Assembly: GCA_029252405.1 (NCBI GenBank)
Contig: JAQXBM010000051.1
Location: 1 to 60,242 of the forward strand
Direction: 5' to 3'
Source of the DNA: Crocinitomicaceae bacterium
GTDB lineage: Bacteria; Bacteroidota; Bacteroidia; Flavobacteriales_D; Crocinitomicaceae
Length of the DNA stretch: 60,242 nt
The notes below the pieces were generated by a model that made no database searches, was not told the DNA's origin, and saw only the letters and a list, made by a program, of their open reading frames with translations. Shown in pieces: positions 18,341 to 28,275 of the stretch. Position 1 is the first letter of the stretch, and the number at the start of each line of letters is the position of its first letter. A program made the translations under genes and the position numbers.

Positions 18341-20242
18341 TTACTCAACTCCCAAAATTTCCGCTACAGTAGAGCGAGATACAAAGTGATAGTTGCCTTT
18401 TGCTTGCTCAAAAACTTCTTTGGCAAAAGCAAGATCGCTCTTGTCTTCCGATTCAGCCAATGCTCGGTAGATTCCTTCTATCAACCAACGGCGCCCTACC
18501 TTTGTTAAATGCTCTTTCATGTATGGACGAGCAGATTTGTATCCCACGCGAACGGCTAATTGGTACCATTCCAATTTAATTACACGATTGGCGCTTTGAC
18601 TGAATGCCAATTTTTCATCTAATTCTGCCATGGTCTCGGGAGAAATATCATCCGATAATCCGCGAATAAAGGCTACCCATTCTTGCGTGATGAAATCGCT
18701 GCGTTCTAAATTCGCACCAGAACCTATGAAGATCATTTCACCATTATTGACTTCTTGAGCCAATTCATCCATGTGTTCCAATCGCTTAGAGCGGATCTTC
18801 ACACAATTGTCAGGAATTCCAGGTTGGTAAATCCATTCTTCTACGTTGAACTGAACATTATTCGGTTCGAATAGCTCAGTGCTTAGGTAATCAACGAAGT
18901 CTTCTGTGCTAATTGTCTCAAAAGCGTGCGTATCAAAGTATTCCTTTATGAAAATGTCAAATTTCTTGCGTCCAACTTCCTTTTCGATTGTTCTTAGGAA
19001 AAATGCGCCTTTTACATAGGCAATGTCAGACATTCCTTCATCCGGATCACGATCATCCAAATGAAGCTTCAAATGGGTATCCTCAGGATGCTCACCATTT
19101 TCCATGTCTTCAACGGTCGCTACCAAATCTTGGAATTCAATGAATTTATGGATGTCAGCAATCTCCTCACCATAAAGCGCTTCCATAATTCGGTTTTCGA
19201 AGTACACTGTGAAGCCTTCGTTTAACCAGAAATCATTCCATGTTGCATTGGTCACTAAGTTCCCTGACCATGAGTGCGCCAACTCATGCGCTACAACAGA
19301 AACTAAACTCTGATCTCCTGCTAACAAGGTCGGATTGGCAAATGTCAATCGTGGATTCTCCATCCCGCCAAATGGGAACGAGTAAGGCAATATAGCCATG
19401 TCGAATTGATCCCACTGATAAGTCCCGTAAAGTTTCTCCGCGGCATTGATCATTTTAGGCAAGTCTGTAAACTCGTATGCACACTCTGCTGCCAATTCAG
19501 GCTCTGAGTAGATTCCACATCGATCCCCCAACGATGTATATTTTAAATCTCCAACAGCGATGGCAATTAGGTACGCTGGGATTTTTTGTTTCATCTCGAA
19601 ATGATACTTTCCATCCGCACTCTTCGATTTAGGATTGTCCGCGCTCATTACCGCCATTAGCTCACTTGGAACTTGAACATCTGCGGAATACGTAATTCTA
19701 TTAGTTGGAGAATCTTGCAACGGAATCCATGACCGCGTTAAAATTGCTTGGCCTTGGGTGTACATAAATGGATGTTTCTTCCCTGATGTCAATGCAGGAT
19801 CAAGCCAATCTAGTGCTTGTGTTTCATCCGTTGTACTATAATAAATGTTGATGTACTTAGTATCTGGTTTGATTTTTACTTTTAACGGTCGACCAAGAAT
19901 ATCATCCGAATCGCCTAATTCGAAGTCTGTTCCAATCTCGTTGCCTTTACCGAGAGTAACACGTTTAATATCCAGTGCCTTAATATCGAAAATCGCTGTT
20001 GTCGCTTCGTGATCGACCATTTCGTGACGAGCGACTCCGGAAATTGTTTTAGCATCGAAATTTACATCGATATCGAGGTGCAAATGCTTTGTGCGGATTT
20101 GCTCAATATTTGCATAAGAATGTGAATCCGAAACAGGACGAAATTCTCTCTTTTTATCTGAAGAATCCTCCGTTTCAGTGCAGCTCACAGCAGAGAAAAA
20201 AAGAAATAATATTGATAAATAATTTAGTCCATTCATACCCAT
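18341..20242 (-). CDS. M1-family aminopeptidase, lipoprotein (leukotriene A4 hydrolase-like)
   Basis: I start at the ATG at 20242 (or 20236), which gives a lipoprotein signal (LSILFLFFSAVSC); the frame stays open to 20389, but a promoter lies at 20261-20268 inside that extension. The product is about 633 aa. It has GGMENPRLTF (exopeptidase GxMEN motif) near residue 287, VVAHELAHSWSGN (zinc HEXXH) near 315, and NEGFTVYFENRI with the third zinc ligand Glu near 340. A C-terminal helical domain (LEWYQ, then RPYMKEHL..VGRRWLI) is as in LTA4-hydrolase-type M1 enzymes. It should trim N-terminal residues from peptides in the periplasm. The gene is divergent from the POT transporter gene at 20406, which could take up its products (inference). 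Confidence 0.9.
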   Translation of the reverse strand: MGMNGLNYLSILFLFFSAVSCTETEDSSDKKREFRPVSDSHSYANIEQIRTKHLHLDIDVNFDAKTISGVARHEMVDHEATTAIFDIKALDIKRVTLGKGNEIGTDFELGDSDDILGRPLKVKIKPDTKYINIYYSTTDETQALDWLDPALTSGKKHPFMYTQGQAILTRSWIPLQDSPTNRITYSADVQVPSELMAVMSADNPKSKSADGKYHFEMKQKIPAYLIAIAVGDLKYTSLGDRCGIYSEPELAAECAYEFTDLPKMINAAEKLYGTYQWDQFDMAILPYSFPFGGMENPRLTFANPTLLAGDQSLVSVVAHELAHSWSGNLVTNATWNDFWLNEGFTVYFENRIMEALYGEEIADIHKFIEFQDLVATVEDMENGEHPEDTHLKLHLDDRDPDEGMSDIAYVKGAFFLRTIEKEVGRKKFDIFIKEYFDTHAFETISTEDFVDYLSTELFEPNNVQFNVEEWIYQPGIPDNCVKIRSKRLEHMDELAQEVNNGEMIFIGSGANLERSDFITQEWVAFIRGLSDDISPETMAELDEKLAFSQSANRVIKLEWYQLAVRVGYKSARPYMKEHLTKVGRRWLIEGIYRALAESEDKSDLAFAKEVFEQAKGNYHFVSRSTVAEILGVE

Positions 20243-20260
20243 GTTCTCTACTGTAGGGCG

Positions 20261-20268
20261 CAAATATA
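20261..20268 (-). promoter_or_regulatory. -7 promoter element (TATATTTG) of the M1 aminopeptidase gene
   Basis: On the minus strand the octamer fits TAnnTTTG and lies 18 nt before the ATG at 20242. Its position within the longer open frame argues for the shorter protein with the lipobox. Confidence 0.55.
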
Positions 20269-20405
20269 GTAGTTTCCGCGGAAGGAATATTTGGAATTCA
20301 ATGAATTTTCGACAAATGCATGTAGACGTTCGATAGAAATGTATAAATGTTATTTCCTTCGCATGAACAATTTTTACTATTTTCACCATCCAAATATCTA
20401 ACTTT

Positions 20406-22025
20406 ATGAGTAATTCTTCTAGTAGTACCCCAACAAAGACATTTATGGGGCACCCCGTAGGTTTATTCGTTCTCTTCTTTACTGAAATGTGGGAGCGTTT
20501 TTCTTACTACGGTATGCGTGCGATTTTGGTGCTCTATTTAACGCATATTACGACGGGAGATAACGCTGGATTAGGATGGACGGAAAGTAATGCTCTTGAG
20601 TTGTATGGATGGTATACAATGCTTGTATATGTGATGTCTATTCCAGGGGGGATTATAGCAGATAGATTACTAGGTCAGAAAAGATCGGTAATGATAGGTG
20701 GTATCCTTTTGTGTCTTGGGCACGGAGTGTTAGCCATTGAGCAAATGTGGGCTTTCTATTCAGGATTAATTTTGATCATTCTTGGTGTTGGTATGTTGAA
20801 GCCTAATATTTCAACGATGGTCGGCGGACTCTACAAAAAAGGAGATATCCGAAGAGACAAAGGTTTTACGATTTTCTACATCGGAATTAACTTAGGAGCA
20901 TTTTTGTCCAGCTTGATCGTTGGATACGTAGGTGAAACAATTGGTTGGCACTATGGTTTCGGTCTTGCCGGAATAGGGATGGTTTTAGGGCAGATTATTT
21001 ACATGCTCGGACAGAAGCATCTTGTGGGAATTGGTGATTTGATGAAGGACAAAGATCCTGAGACAGAGCAATCGGTGCAAATGACAGATTCAGATTTGAT
21101 TGACGACGGTGTAAAAGCTAGTTCGCCAACAGGTGCTGGGGGTAAGAGCGAGTTTAACTTGTTTGTACAGATATTCACTACACCATGGACCTTAGTTTGT
21201 GCTGTTTTGGCTGTTCCAGCTGCTATAGTCATTGGACTCTTTATCAATTCTTCTCTTGGGTTCTTTTCGGGGGTGTTGTTGTTCTTATTTGCCTTCTTTG
21301 GAGCAATGTTTAAGGATTTAAATAAAATCGAAAGAGATAGAATTAGTGTGGTTCTACTTTCATTCGCGATAGTTGTTGTCTTCTGGGGAGCGTTCGAGCA
21401 AGCTGGAGGTTTAATGAATTTGTATACTAAGAACAAAACGGATCGTATGCTTATGGGAATGGAGATCCCAGCGTCGGTCTTCCAATCTTTAAACGCGGCG
21501 TTTATTATCTTATTGGGATCTCTAGTAGCGGCATTTTGGGCGAAAAGGAAAATCAAAAACAAAGAGAGTTCATCGTTGTTTAAAATGGCGATCGGTACAG
21601 TTATCATGGGGTCAGGATTCTTATTCATGACAGGAGCAGCAGCGGAATACGAATCATCTGGTAGTTCAGCCATGTATTGGTTGGTTCTTGCGTACTTGTT
21701 TCATACAATCGGAGAACTTTGTACATCTCCAGTATCTTTATCTTTTATCACGAAATTAACACCGTTGCGCTATGGATCCATTATGATGGGGACATACTTT
21801 GCAATGACAGGATTTGGAAATAAACTAGCGGCCACAATTGGTGAATCAGCTTCTCAGTTGGGAGAATATGTGATCTTCACTGGAATCGCTGTATTCTGTG
21901 CGGTATTTGGAATCCTTATTATCTCATTATTAAAGATTCTTAAGCGTCTTACTCACGGAGCAGAAGACAATGAAGGAACAATTCACGAAGAGGCAGAAGG
22001 CTTCGAAATCGCGGATGTTGAATAA
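20406..22025 (+). CDS. POT/PTR-family proton-dependent oligopeptide transporter
   Basis: The 539-aa inner-membrane protein has about 14 hydrophobic segments and the POT signature near the N-terminus: HPVGLFVLFFTEMWERFSYYGMRA (ExxER proton-coupling motif). It also has GGIIADRLLGQKR after helix 2 and GFTIFYIGINLGAF (PTR2 motif) near residue 160. A second signature, FWGAFEQAGG, is near 335. It imports di- and tripeptides with protons. A paralogue follows 28 nt downstream. Confidence 0.92.
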   Translation: MSNSSSSTPTKTFMGHPVGLFVLFFTEMWERFSYYGMRAILVLYLTHITTGDNAGLGWTESNALELYGWYTMLVYVMSIPGGIIADRLLGQKRSVMIGGILLCLGHGVLAIEQMWAFYSGLILIILGVGMLKPNISTMVGGLYKKGDIRRDKGFTIFYIGINLGAFLSSLIVGYVGETIGWHYGFGLAGIGMVLGQIIYMLGQKHLVGIGDLMKDKDPETEQSVQMTDSDLIDDGVKASSPTGAGGKSEFNLFVQIFTTPWTLVCAVLAVPAAIVIGLFINSSLGFFSGVLLFLFAFFGAMFKDLNKIERDRISVVLLSFAIVVVFWGAFEQAGGLMNLYTKNKTDRMLMGMEIPASVFQSLNAAFIILLGSLVAAFWAKRKIKNKESSSLFKMAIGTVIMGSGFLFMTGAAAEYESSGSSAMYWLVLAYLFHTIGELCTSPVSLSFITKLTPLRYGSIMMGTYFAMTGFGNKLAATIGESASQLGEYVIFTGIAVFCAVFGILIISLLKILKRLTHGAEDNEGTIHEEAEGFEIADVE

Positions 22026-22053
22026 ATAAATCAGAAAACAAAAAAATACAGTT

Positions 22054-24117
22054 ATGTCAAATCAAAACTCAGACATGTTCAAGTCAACAGTACTTGGTCA
22101 CCCATCGGGATTATTTGTCTTGTTTTTTACAGAAATGTGGGAGCGATTTTCGTACTATGGAATGCGTGCACTTTTGGTTCTTTTCCTTGTAAGTGCCCTT
22201 GGACTTGGAGGATGGGATTGGTCTCCTGAAAATGCACTTGCCCTTTATGGTACTTACACGGCAATGGTGTACTTGACGCCAATTCTTGGTGGATATTTAG
22301 CTGATAGATATCTGGGTTATCGAACAGCTGTAATCATTGGTGCCGTTGTCATGACACTCGGTCACGCTGCAATGGCCATTGAATCACATCACATATTCCT
22401 TTACATAGGAATTGGACTTCTGATTATTGGTAATGGTTTCTTTAAACCGAACATGACATCGATTATTTCGCACATGTATAAAGATACTCCTGAGAAGAAA
22501 GATGGAGCCTTTACAATCTTCTACATGGGAGTAAACGCAGGTGCTTTCCTTGGGATTATGCTATGTGGATACTTAGGTGAAACACTAGGATGGAGCTACG
22601 GATTCGGATTGGCCGGAATTTTCATGTTCTTCGGAATGTTACAGTTCTACTTTGCCCGTAAAATCTTTGGTGATATTGGTGCGAAACCAGAGCCAGAAGT
22701 TGATGTAAAGGAAGAAGATAAGCTTGAATTCGAAGGGGACCGTTTGAATCCTTTTACAATGCTTGATAAAGCAATGATTTTCCTGGCAGCCGCGATTGGT
22801 TTGATATGGATTATCAATGATCCAATGAGTAAGATTGGAGGAATCAACATTTTGAAATTTGGTGAAACAGACATTTCGAATTACTTCATTTTAGCTGGTG
22901 TGGCTATTTTCATCATCTTGCTGATTTCTCGAATTATTCGTTATCCGAAGATTACGCGAGATCGTATGGTAGCAATTGTGCTGTTCGCCCTCTTCACTAT
23001 CATCTTCTGGGCATCTTTTGAACAAGCTGGAGGATCGATGACCTTATTTGCGAAGGATTACACATCTCGAATTTTGACAGGTGGAGCCGCCACGGCTTTT
23101 AATGTCGCCGATATCATTATTACAGTCGTGCCTATTGCGATTATCACGTGGGTACTCTACAAGCTTTTCAGACAGACCTTCAGCAAATATGCTTTATCGA
23201 ATATTTTCTTAGGAACAAGTTTCGTGATTATCTGGGTAATTGTTGGTTGGAAAATTAATAGAAACTTGAATTCGAATGCTTATGAGGTTGGATATAGTCA
23301 AATTGTGACTGCTCAAATCGATGATAAAGGAAAACCTGTTCTCGATGATGATGGTAACCCAGTAATGGATAAGGCTTATGTGACGAATGCGACTGAAGTA
23401 ACACCTGAGATGAACATTGTCGCTGATACTGTTACAGTGCGCGAACCGAAGAAATTCAAAGAAGGAGCCGCACTATTATTGATCGATGTTGATAAAGGTG
23501 GTGATCTACGATACATTCGTAAAGATCAAATGAAAAAGATCAAGCCTGGTGAACAAATCAGAGCGAGCGTAATTAGGAAGAAAGGGAAAGAAGTGGAAAT
23601 TCCCGCTTCATGGTTCGGAATCTTGAACTCACTCTTTATCATTATGTTTGCTCCAATCTTCTCGAAATGGTGGGAAAGCAAATACAACCCTAGCGGCGCG
23701 AGTAAGTACGGTATTGGATTGATCCTGCTCGGAATTGGATTCGCTGCCCTTGCATTTGGCGCGATGAGTATTCCTGAAGGAGCGAAAGCTGGAACGATTA
23801 CAGTAAGCATGGTTTGGCTGATTGTCGCCTACCTATTCCATACACTCGGAGAACTCTGTCTCTCACCAGTGGCATTGTCATACATTTCGAAATTAGTGCC
23901 TGGTCGTATGATCGCACTGATGTTTGGTATTTGGTATGTCGCCGTCGCGATTGGGAACAAAACAGCAGGTAAAATGGGAGGTCAGATTGAGCAAATCCAA
24001 GAGGAGCACTCACTGACATTCTTCTTCATGATTTTCACACTCGTTCCAGTTGGACTTGGGTTACTGGCAATCGCGTTGAACCCGCTCTTCAAAAAACTAA
24101 TGCACGGAGTAAAATAA
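22054..24117 (+). CDS. POT/PTR-family oligopeptide transporter, long form
   Basis: The 687-aa paralogue of the preceding gene has the same ExxER signature (FFTEMWERFSYYGMRA), the PTR2 motif (FTIFYMGVNAGAF) and FWASFEQAGG. It differs by a hydrophilic insertion of about 110 residues near 405-520 (from YEVGYSQIV to KKGKEVEIPASW) between two membrane helices, which should face one side of the membrane as a small folded domain. Similar long POT proteins are common in Bacteroidota. It lies 28 nt after the first copy, and a terminator follows, so the two form an operon from tandem duplication. Confidence 0.9.
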   Translation: MSNQNSDMFKSTVLGHPSGLFVLFFTEMWERFSYYGMRALLVLFLVSALGLGGWDWSPENALALYGTYTAMVYLTPILGGYLADRYLGYRTAVIIGAVVMTLGHAAMAIESHHIFLYIGIGLLIIGNGFFKPNMTSIISHMYKDTPEKKDGAFTIFYMGVNAGAFLGIMLCGYLGETLGWSYGFGLAGIFMFFGMLQFYFARKIFGDIGAKPEPEVDVKEEDKLEFEGDRLNPFTMLDKAMIFLAAAIGLIWIINDPMSKIGGINILKFGETDISNYFILAGVAIFIILLISRIIRYPKITRDRMVAIVLFALFTIIFWASFEQAGGSMTLFAKDYTSRILTGGAATAFNVADIIITVVPIAIITWVLYKLFRQTFSKYALSNIFLGTSFVIIWVIVGWKINRNLNSNAYEVGYSQIVTAQIDDKGKPVLDDDGNPVMDKAYVTNATEVTPEMNIVADTVTVREPKKFKEGAALLLIDVDKGGDLRYIRKDQMKKIKPGEQIRASVIRKKGKEVEIPASWFGILNSLFIIMFAPIFSKWWESKYNPSGASKYGIGLILLGIGFAALAFGAMSIPEGAKAGTITVSMVWLIVAYLFHTLGELCLSPVALSYISKLVPGRMIALMFGIWYVAVAIGNKTAGKMGGQIEQIQEEHSLTFFFMIFTLVPVGLGLLAIALNPLFKKLMHGVK

Positions 24118-24136
24118 CTCCAATCTAATAACATTT

Positions 24137-24163
24137 AAAAGCAGCACTTCGGTGCTGCTTTTT
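24137..24163 (+). terminator. intrinsic terminator of the POT operon
   Basis: A 7-bp GC-rich stem capped by a UUCG tetraloop (24141-24147 with 24152-24158), flanked by A and T tracts, is a strong terminator. The A tract on the left could also let it work in reverse. Confidence 0.92.
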
Positions 24164-24178
24164 GCTTAAACATTTCGA

Positions 24179-25861
24179 ATGAAATTTACTTTACTTCTTT
24201 TTACCGCGCTATTTGTGAGTACGTTCTCATTTTCTCAATCAAAAATTAAGGTTGAGTTGATGGATGTCGAAAAAACCGAAAGTCTGGAATGGGGAGAGTT
24301 CTCCTACGTGATTCTCGGAATGGAAGATGAGGTAGTCATTGAAGAAAAAGGAGATGTTTATTTCGATTTCAGTACCGCTGATTTATCTAAGAAAGACGTT
24401 GATTCTGTTCAATTGACGATGGGAACGGAAGCGTCAACAAAAACCATGACCTTCGAAACATTTTCGCCTTTTCTTTTGAAGAAAGTAGATCAGGATGTGA
24501 ATGTTTCTTTTCAGGCTTTCTCGGATGGTGATACCCTAAAGTTTAATTCCATTGGTACAAATAAAATGTCAATGGAAATTAAGCGGTATACCAGACCAAT
24601 GTTTGTAAGTGATACAATTGTTTTTGGAATTCTAGCGATTGTTTTAGCTCTTATTTTCTATACATCGAGTAAGCAGACGAAGTTTTGGAAGACCTTTTAT
24701 ATGGTTGTTCCTGCCTTATTATTATGTTACCTGATCCCTGCAATTCTGGATACTCTAGGGTTGATCTCAAAAGATTACTCGAGTTTGTATTCGACAGCAA
24801 AGAATTATCTGTTACCCGGAGCTTTGATACTCATGACGCTCGGAATTGATTTCAAAGGAATTTGGAATCTCGGACCGAAAGCTTTGATCATGTTCGGAAC
24901 AGCTACCGTTGGGATTATCATTGGTGGACCGATTGCAATCATGATTTACGCGTACATTGACCCGAGCGTAGTTGGTACATTTGAACCACAATTTGAGGGA
25001 GATCCAGCGGTGTATGACTCCGCATGGAGAGGATTCTCAACCTTAGCAGGTAGTTGGATTGGTGGTGGTGCGAATCAGACAGCAATGCTGGAAACATATT
25101 CTTACAACCAAAGTCTCTATGGTAAAATGATAACAGTGGATATCGTTGTTGCCAATTTATGGATGGCATTTTTACTTTGGGCGGCCGCTCGGGCGCACAA
25201 ATTCGATAAGTGGCTAAAAGCTGATAGTTCTTCAATCGAAGATTTGAAAAAACGTGTAAGCGATTACCAATCATCAATCGCAAAAAAAACGACGCTTACG
25301 GATTACATGATTATTGCTGGGATCACATTTGGCGTTGTTGCAATTGGCCATTTTGCAGGAGGTGCATTGGCGGGGTTATTTGATCCTAAATCGCCATTTG
25401 GTAATTCATTCTTCTGGCTCGTAGTCATCACAACAACAGGTGGATTGATCTTATCAGCAACGAAACTCCGCAAGTACGAAGGAGCTGGAGCTTCGAAAAT
25501 CGGAAGTGTATTCATCTACATTCTTGTAGCAACCATTGGAATGAAAATGGAGTTGGCTGAGGCAATTAAAGAACCTCAGTTGATCTTGGTTGGAATTATT
25601 TGGATGCTCGTCCACGTTGGATTGTTATTCCTCGTTGGGAAAATTATCAAAGCACCTTTCTTCTTTATCGCCGTTGGATCAAAAGCAAATGTCGGTGGAG
25701 CAGCATCAGCACCAATTATTGCAGCAGCATTCCACCCTTCGTTGGCGAGTGTTGGTGCGATCTTAGCCGTTCTCGGTTACGCGGTTGGAACTTATGGAGC
25801 GATTGCTTGTGCGAAGATGATGGAGGCAGCAGCTCCCGTTGTAGAGGTGGTTGTTAAGTAA
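24179..25861 (+). CDS. DUF819-family membrane protein with N-terminal extracytoplasmic domain
   Basis: The 560-aa protein begins with a signal sequence (LLLFTALFVSTFSFSQ), then about 125 residues without membrane helices (about 20-145, acidic beta-rich), then about 11 transmembrane helices that match the DUF819/YjcL family. Family features seen are LMTLGIDFKGIWNLGPKAL, the GSWIGGGANQTAM segment, and KANVGGAASAPIIAAAFHP near residue 500. DUF819 proteins look like carboxylate or sodium transporters, but no substrate is established. The N-terminal domain is not part of the core family and could act as a periplasmic receptor (inference). Confidence 0.8.
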   Translation: MKFTLLLFTALFVSTFSFSQSKIKVELMDVEKTESLEWGEFSYVILGMEDEVVIEEKGDVYFDFSTADLSKKDVDSVQLTMGTEASTKTMTFETFSPFLLKKVDQDVNVSFQAFSDGDTLKFNSIGTNKMSMEIKRYTRPMFVSDTIVFGILAIVLALIFYTSSKQTKFWKTFYMVVPALLLCYLIPAILDTLGLISKDYSSLYSTAKNYLLPGALILMTLGIDFKGIWNLGPKALIMFGTATVGIIIGGPIAIMIYAYIDPSVVGTFEPQFEGDPAVYDSAWRGFSTLAGSWIGGGANQTAMLETYSYNQSLYGKMITVDIVVANLWMAFLLWAAARAHKFDKWLKADSSSIEDLKKRVSDYQSSIAKKTTLTDYMIIAGITFGVVAIGHFAGGALAGLFDPKSPFGNSFFWLVVITTTGGLILSATKLRKYEGAGASKIGSVFIYILVATIGMKMELAEAIKEPQLILVGIIWMLVHVGLLFLVGKIIKAPFFFIAVGSKANVGGAASAPIIAAAFHPSLASVGAILAVLGYAVGTYGAIACAKMMEAAAPVVEVVVK

Positions 25862-26024
25862 TCTTTTTACCATAAAGAGCATAAAGTACACTAGGACTCG
25901 ATTTGTTTTTGCTTTTCGTGAGCCTTTGATCAACATCATATGAATGTGCAAAGTACTTCTTTGTGTCTTGACGAAAAGTCAAGCTGTGTCTTTGTGGTAG
26001 AAAAAAAAGAGTGAGTTGTGAATC

Positions 26025-27845
26025 TTACGTACTGTGCTCAACAGTCTGCAGTTGAACTAACTTCGAGTAAACCCCATGCTGTTCAATTAATTCATCATGC
26101 TTGCCAGACTCAGCGATTTGTCCCGCTTCCATCACGTAAATGCAATCCGCAGAGCGAATAGTCGATAAACGGTGTGCAATCACAATCGACGTTCGTCCTT
26201 GCATCAATGTCTGCAATGCATCTTGAACCAATTTTTCTGATTCAGAGTCCAGGGCTGATGTCGCCTCATCCAAAATCAAAATAGTAGGGTTCTTCAAAAT
26301 GGCTCTTGCAATCGCAATTCGTTGCTTTTGTCCTCCTGAAAGTTGAACACCACGGTCTCCAACGGCTGTTTCTAATCCCTCAGGGAAGCTTTGGATGAAT
26401 TCCCAAGCATTCGCCTGCTTCGCAGCATCAATGATTTCTTCGTTGGTTGCATTCTCTTTTCCGAACAAGATGTTTTCTCGAATACTTCCAGCAAACAGCA
26501 ATACTTCTTGAGGAACAATCGCCATGTGTTCGCGCAAATGCGTCACATCGATTCCTTCAATTTTCGTATCGTCGAATACAATAGATCCTCCCGTCAATGG
26601 ATAATAATTCAATAGGAGAGAGGCAATCGTTGATTTACCCGCACCTGATGATCCAACCAAAGCAATTGTCTGGTTTCGCTCAACACTAAGATCAATTCCT
26701 TTCAAGACTTCAATATCGCTTCGCTGTGGATACGCAAATTGAACATTTTCGAATGTAATCTTTCCAGAAAGTGCAGGTTTCAATTCTCCGGTCATCAATT
26801 CTTCTTCGCTGTCTTCGTTGATGATCGACATCAAATTTTCCGTAGCTCCAACCGTTTTCTGAATACTTGCATACATGTCAGGAATCGCGCTAATGGAAGC
26901 TCCCATAAAAATGGTATACATAATAAAGGAGAAGAAATCCTTCGAATTCAAAGTTGGATCAGGACCTTGAGTCATTAAAATTCCTTGCCAGATAACCAAT
27001 ACGATCGCGCCGAATACGCAGAAAATGATAAACGAGACAAACGCTCCACGCCACAAACCGCTTTTTACATTCAACCTTCTGATGTGATTGATCGCCGTTG
27101 TAAATCGGCGCACCAACATCGACTCATTGGTAAATGCTTTCACATTTGAAATTCCCATCAGGGATTCTTCTAAAATAGAATTTGAGTTCGCTGTTTCACT
27201 CTGCGCTTCTTTGGATAGCTTTCTGATGAATCGTCCAAAGAACACCGCTACGATCGCTACAACAGGTACTGAGGCCAGCATGATCAAGGCCAGTTTCCAT
27301 GAAATCAGCGCTAAAACGGCGATTCCAATAACAATCGTAAAAATCTGACGAAAAAATTCGGCGATTGTCGTGCGTAAGGTGTCTTGCACTTGTGTTATAT
27401 CGGCTGAAACGCGACTTGTTAGTTCTCCTACTTTATTCTGATTGAAAAAATCCATTGGCATGTGCACCAATCGTGAAAAGGCATCCTTTCGAACATCTCG
27501 CAAGGTATTCTCCGTAACATTCGTAAAAATCACTACGCGGAAGAAAGAAAAGATCGATTGCGCTGCAAATAAGATGAACAAAGCGAGTACGACTGTGCTA
27601 ACGTTGTTCAAATCGATAGCTTTAATACTGTCTGCCATTGAAGGAGTAGTACTCTCGCCAGAACCTAACAATTGCCCCATCAAAAATGGAAAAACCATTC
27701 CCGCTGAAGCTGAGAGAAGTAAGAAAATCCATCCAAGGACGAACATTCCTCGATACGGACGCATGTATTTGAAAATACCCTTCGCTTTTTGAATCGTTTC
27801 TTTGCTTGGGCGTTCAACACGCTCTGAATTCCGTTTTTTTGCCAT
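26025..27845 (-). CDS. ABC exporter, fused permease and ATPase (MsbA-like)
   Basis: The 606-aa half-transporter has six transmembrane helices (about residues 30-320; the phrase MPMDFFNQNKVGELTSRVSADI marks an intracellular loop) followed by an ATPase domain. The ATPase has Walker A GSSGAGKS near residue 400, the signature LSGGQKQR near 502, Walker B ILILDEATSALD near 525, and the switch HRLST near 560. It works as a homodimer and exports lipids or drugs from the inner membrane. MsbA-type lipid A flippase is one possibility, but the sequence alone does not decide. It is a single-gene unit divergent from rpmH. Confidence 0.9.
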   Translation of the reverse strand: MAKKRNSERVERPSKETIQKAKGIFKYMRPYRGMFVLGWIFLLLSASAGMVFPFLMGQLLGSGESTTPSMADSIKAIDLNNVSTVVLALFILFAAQSIFSFFRVVIFTNVTENTLRDVRKDAFSRLVHMPMDFFNQNKVGELTSRVSADITQVQDTLRTTIAEFFRQIFTIVIGIAVLALISWKLALIMLASVPVVAIVAVFFGRFIRKLSKEAQSETANSNSILEESLMGISNVKAFTNESMLVRRFTTAINHIRRLNVKSGLWRGAFVSFIIFCVFGAIVLVIWQGILMTQGPDPTLNSKDFFSFIMYTIFMGASISAIPDMYASIQKTVGATENLMSIINEDSEEELMTGELKPALSGKITFENVQFAYPQRSDIEVLKGIDLSVERNQTIALVGSSGAGKSTIASLLLNYYPLTGGSIVFDDTKIEGIDVTHLREHMAIVPQEVLLFAGSIRENILFGKENATNEEIIDAAKQANAWEFIQSFPEGLETAVGDRGVQLSGGQKQRIAIARAILKNPTILILDEATSALDSESEKLVQDALQTLMQGRTSIVIAHRLSTIRSADCIYVMEAGQIAESGKHDELIEQHGVYSKLVQLQTVEHST

Positions 27846-27865
27846 CTATATCAGTTCTGAGTCGA

Positions 27866-27873
27866 CAAAAATA
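27866..27873 (-). promoter_or_regulatory. -7 promoter element (TATTTTTG) of the ABC exporter gene
   Basis: On the minus strand the octamer fits TAnnTTTG and lies 20 nt before the start codon at 27845. No -33 box is clear. Confidence 0.4.
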
Positions 27874-27934
27874 ACCCTCTCACACGGAATTTTGGGAGAA
27901 ATGTCGATTTTTATGCAAAGTTTATTCGAAAGAT

Positions 27935-27964
27935 TTTGGAGAATCGAAAATATGCTTATCTTTG
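27935..27964 (+). promoter_or_regulatory. promoter of rpmH (-33 TTTG, -7 TATCTTTG)
   Basis: This is the best Bacteroidota-type promoter on the plus strand here: TTTG at 27935-27938, an 18-nt spacer, and TATCTTTG at 27957-27964. The rpmH start is 39 nt further on. Confidence 0.75.
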
Positions 27965-28003
27965 CATTCCGATTTTGACTAAGAAGATTAAAGAAAATAT
28001 ATC

Positions 28004-28165
28004 ATGAGCAAAAGAACGTTTCAGCCATCGCAAAGAAAGAGAAGAAATAAACACGGATTCCGTAGTCGCATGGCTAGCAAGAATGGAAGACGCGTTTTAG
28101 CAGCACGTCGACGTAAAGGTAGAAAGAGAATTTCTGTATCTAGCGATAAATTGCACAAGCGTTAA
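28004..28165 (+). CDS. rpmH: 50S ribosomal protein L34
   Basis: This short gene encodes 53 aa. It begins [19 protein letters not shown], continues [23 protein letters not shown], and ends in SSDKLHKR, a complete L34 with the highly basic helix that sits in the large subunit. It has its own promoter and a terminator 22 nt after the stop. The usual partners rnpA and dnaA are not beside it, which is normal for this phylum. Confidence 0.97.
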   Translation: MSKRTFQPSQRKRRNKHGFRSRMASKNGRRVLAARRRKGRKRISVSSDKLHKR

Positions 28166-28186
28166 GCTCTTTTGTTAAAAAATTAG

Positions 28187-28218
28187 AACCGATGTCCTAT
28201 TTAGGCATCGGTTTTTTT
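28187..28218 (+). terminator. intrinsic terminator of rpmH
   Basis: An 8-bp stem (28187-28194 with 28206-28213), extended inward by TCCTA/TAGG pairing, is followed by seven T residues. Confidence 0.9.
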
Positions 28219-28275
28219 ATTTTTCATATCTTGCCTTCATTAACTTTATGATATACAACAACTAACATCACTTTT

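Noticed and set aside
20999-21673. A 224-aa open frame on the minus strand inside the first POT transporter gene
   Set aside because: It is fully antisense to a clearly real membrane protein and has no family features; long antisense frames are expected opposite hydrophobic codons.
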